Positions 63,070-64,000 of a stretch of DNA of 64,000 nucleotides are shown here, one piece after another. The position numbers were made by a program, and so were the translations under genes. The DNA lies in the NCBI GenBank assembly GCA_963575745.1, contig CAUYUJ010017962.1:21001-85000 (forward strand), read 5' to 3'. The stretch is from Prorocentrum cordatum. Taxonomy: Eukaryota > Sar > Dinophyceae > Prorocentrales > Prorocentraceae. The notes under the pieces were generated by a model. It was not told the origin of the DNA. It searched no databases and was given only the letters and a program-made list of their open reading frames with translations. How positions within the stretch are numbered: the first letter of the stretch is position 1; every line of letters starts with the position of its first letter.

Positions 63070-63712
63070 TTAGCCATCTACGCGCTGTGCTACTAAGCGG
63101 TCGGCCTCCGCTTTTGCCCCCTCCTCCGTCGCGGTGCCCATGAACAAGGCCGCCTTCAGCTCTTCCCCAATCTCCCTGAGCGCATCCTCATCCAAGGTGT
63201 CCTCGTACCTCTTCCCGCCGAAACTCACGAATTGGTCCTTCTCGCCGTGCTTCCGCCTCAACCCGATGGCGCGGTCCTTCTCGCAACGCATCGCGCCGCG
63301 CCCTCGGGGGCCGCCGACAGCGGGGGGCACGGCGTCGACAGCATCTGCTTCCACGGGGGCGTCGGGATCCAGCTGCTCTTCCTCTCCCCCCCCTTCCTCG
63401 TCCGCATCCTTCTTCGCCAGCGGCTTCGGTTGGGCGCCTGCTGGTTTGTTGGCCACTGCGGGCTTCTGGAGCACCATGGCTGCTGGCTTCTCCCTCTTTG
63501 CCACCGCCTTCGCCTTCGCCTTCGATCCCGCCGCCCTCGCTGCAAGCAGCGCGTTGGGCTGCTCCGTCTTCTCCCCCCTGCCGTCGGGGAACACCGCTTT
63601 CAAGAACCATCGTCTCCTTTGGCCAGCCCCCCCGCTCCCCCCCCTGTCCGCGAACTTCAGCGACAGCGCATCGGATCGGAATTGAAGTCGAAGAACTTCG
63701 CCGGGGGATCCT
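63070..63712 (-). CDS. Exon encoding a Lys/Ala/Glu-rich unknown protein
   Basis: Begins after an AG|G acceptor near 63,706 and reads GSPGEVLRLQFRSDALSLKFAD.., RRWFLKAVFPDGRGEKTEQP.., an Ala/Lys/Pro-rich middle, then GLRRKHGEKDQFVSFGGKRY and EDALREIGEELKAALFMGTA. It ends either at TAA 63,070 or at a GTAGAT donor at 63,081. No domain recognised. Confidence 0.45.
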
Positions 63713-63862
63713 GGGCGGGTAGACACTTCTTTGCCCCAGTGGGGTTACTCAAACGCACGACGCCACAATCTATTGCCCCTCCTGGAGGGGATCAAACACA
63801 GGTGCGTGTTGTCATGTTCAAAAACAGGCAAAACTACTCCTCCTCCCCCTCCTCCCACGCCC

Positions 63863-63963
63863 CCCCCCCTTCCAGCCCCCCCGCCCCCCTCCGATCGATC
63901 CTCCTTCGGGGCGTCCGCGGCGGGCGGCTCAACGTACTCGCCCTCCGACATGCCGACGTCCTG
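63863..63963 (-). CDS. Possible short upstream exon
   Basis: After an AG|G acceptor (TCGCAG|GAC) the minus strand reads DVGMSEGEYVEPPAADAPKE then a Gly-rich run. Product unknown; limits uncertain. Confidence 0.3.
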
Positions 63964-64000
63964 CGACGAGAACACAACACCATCATGGGGCTGCTGGCAA

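Larger units (their letters stand above)
57092..63790. repeat. About 27 short CCCCT/AGGGG hairpins
   Basis: Stems of 4-8 bp with 0-9 nt loops, typical form CCCCTC-N3-8-AGGGG, often followed by TTC or ATC. Positions include 57,092; 58,133; 58,384; 58,936; 58,974; 59,969; 59,995; 60,014; 60,033; 60,054; 60,193; 60,406; 60,432; 61,622; 61,670; 61,703; 61,894; 62,299; 62,326; 62,511; 62,796; 62,812; 62,908; 62,925; 63,734 and 63,776. They lie in presumed introns or flanks, not in the exon-like stretches. I did not see a comparable cluster elsewhere in the window. Confidence 0.75.

Overview
The window reads as nuclear DNA of a dinoflagellate; a Prorocentrum-like species is only a guess. The evidence is high GC, few and widely spaced genes, short introns with AG|G acceptors and some likely GC donors, introns that are themselves repeat copies, very many (GGA)n/(CTC)n tracts, many small inverted-repeat elements, and protein families that from memory are dinoflagellate-typical. 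There are no operons, tRNA, rRNA, CRISPR or bacterial signals. Exon boundaries are by eye.

Layout. 1-2128 (minus): NEK-family protein kinase, 3' end beyond the left edge. 4396-5473 (minus): a spliced gene for an acidic Ala/Glu/Ser/Asp-repeat protein. 5.5-10.2 kb: microsatellites and small inverted-repeat elements. 10,232-20,032 (minus): a complete 9.8 kb LINE-type retrotransposon with two ORFs, a 21-bp target-site duplication and a hexamer tail. 20-28.7 kb: repeats only. 28,731-38,879 (plus): a complete 10.1 kb Ty1/copia-type LTR retrotransposon with identical 140-bp LTRs and a 5-bp target-site duplication. 39-48 kb: small elements, microsatellites and a 153-bp satellite. 48,131-49,257 (minus): a STYX-like pseudophosphatase. 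49.6-55.8 kb: three clustered copies of one small DNA transposon, an intron-sized copy of the kinase intron 2 repeat, and tandem arrays. 56-63.9 kb (minus): decayed multi-exon genes of unknown function, with introns and flanks studded with about 27 short CCCCT/AGGGG hairpins.

Functionally, the cellular content is one kinase, one pseudophosphatase, one acidic repeat protein and some unplaced exons. Nearly everything else is mobile or repetitive DNA. The most unusual items are the intron-as-mobile-element pair (kinase intron 2 and 53.7 kb), the LINE with RNase H ahead of its endonuclease, the copia element split by one in-frame stop, and the hairpin-rich 57-64 kb domain.
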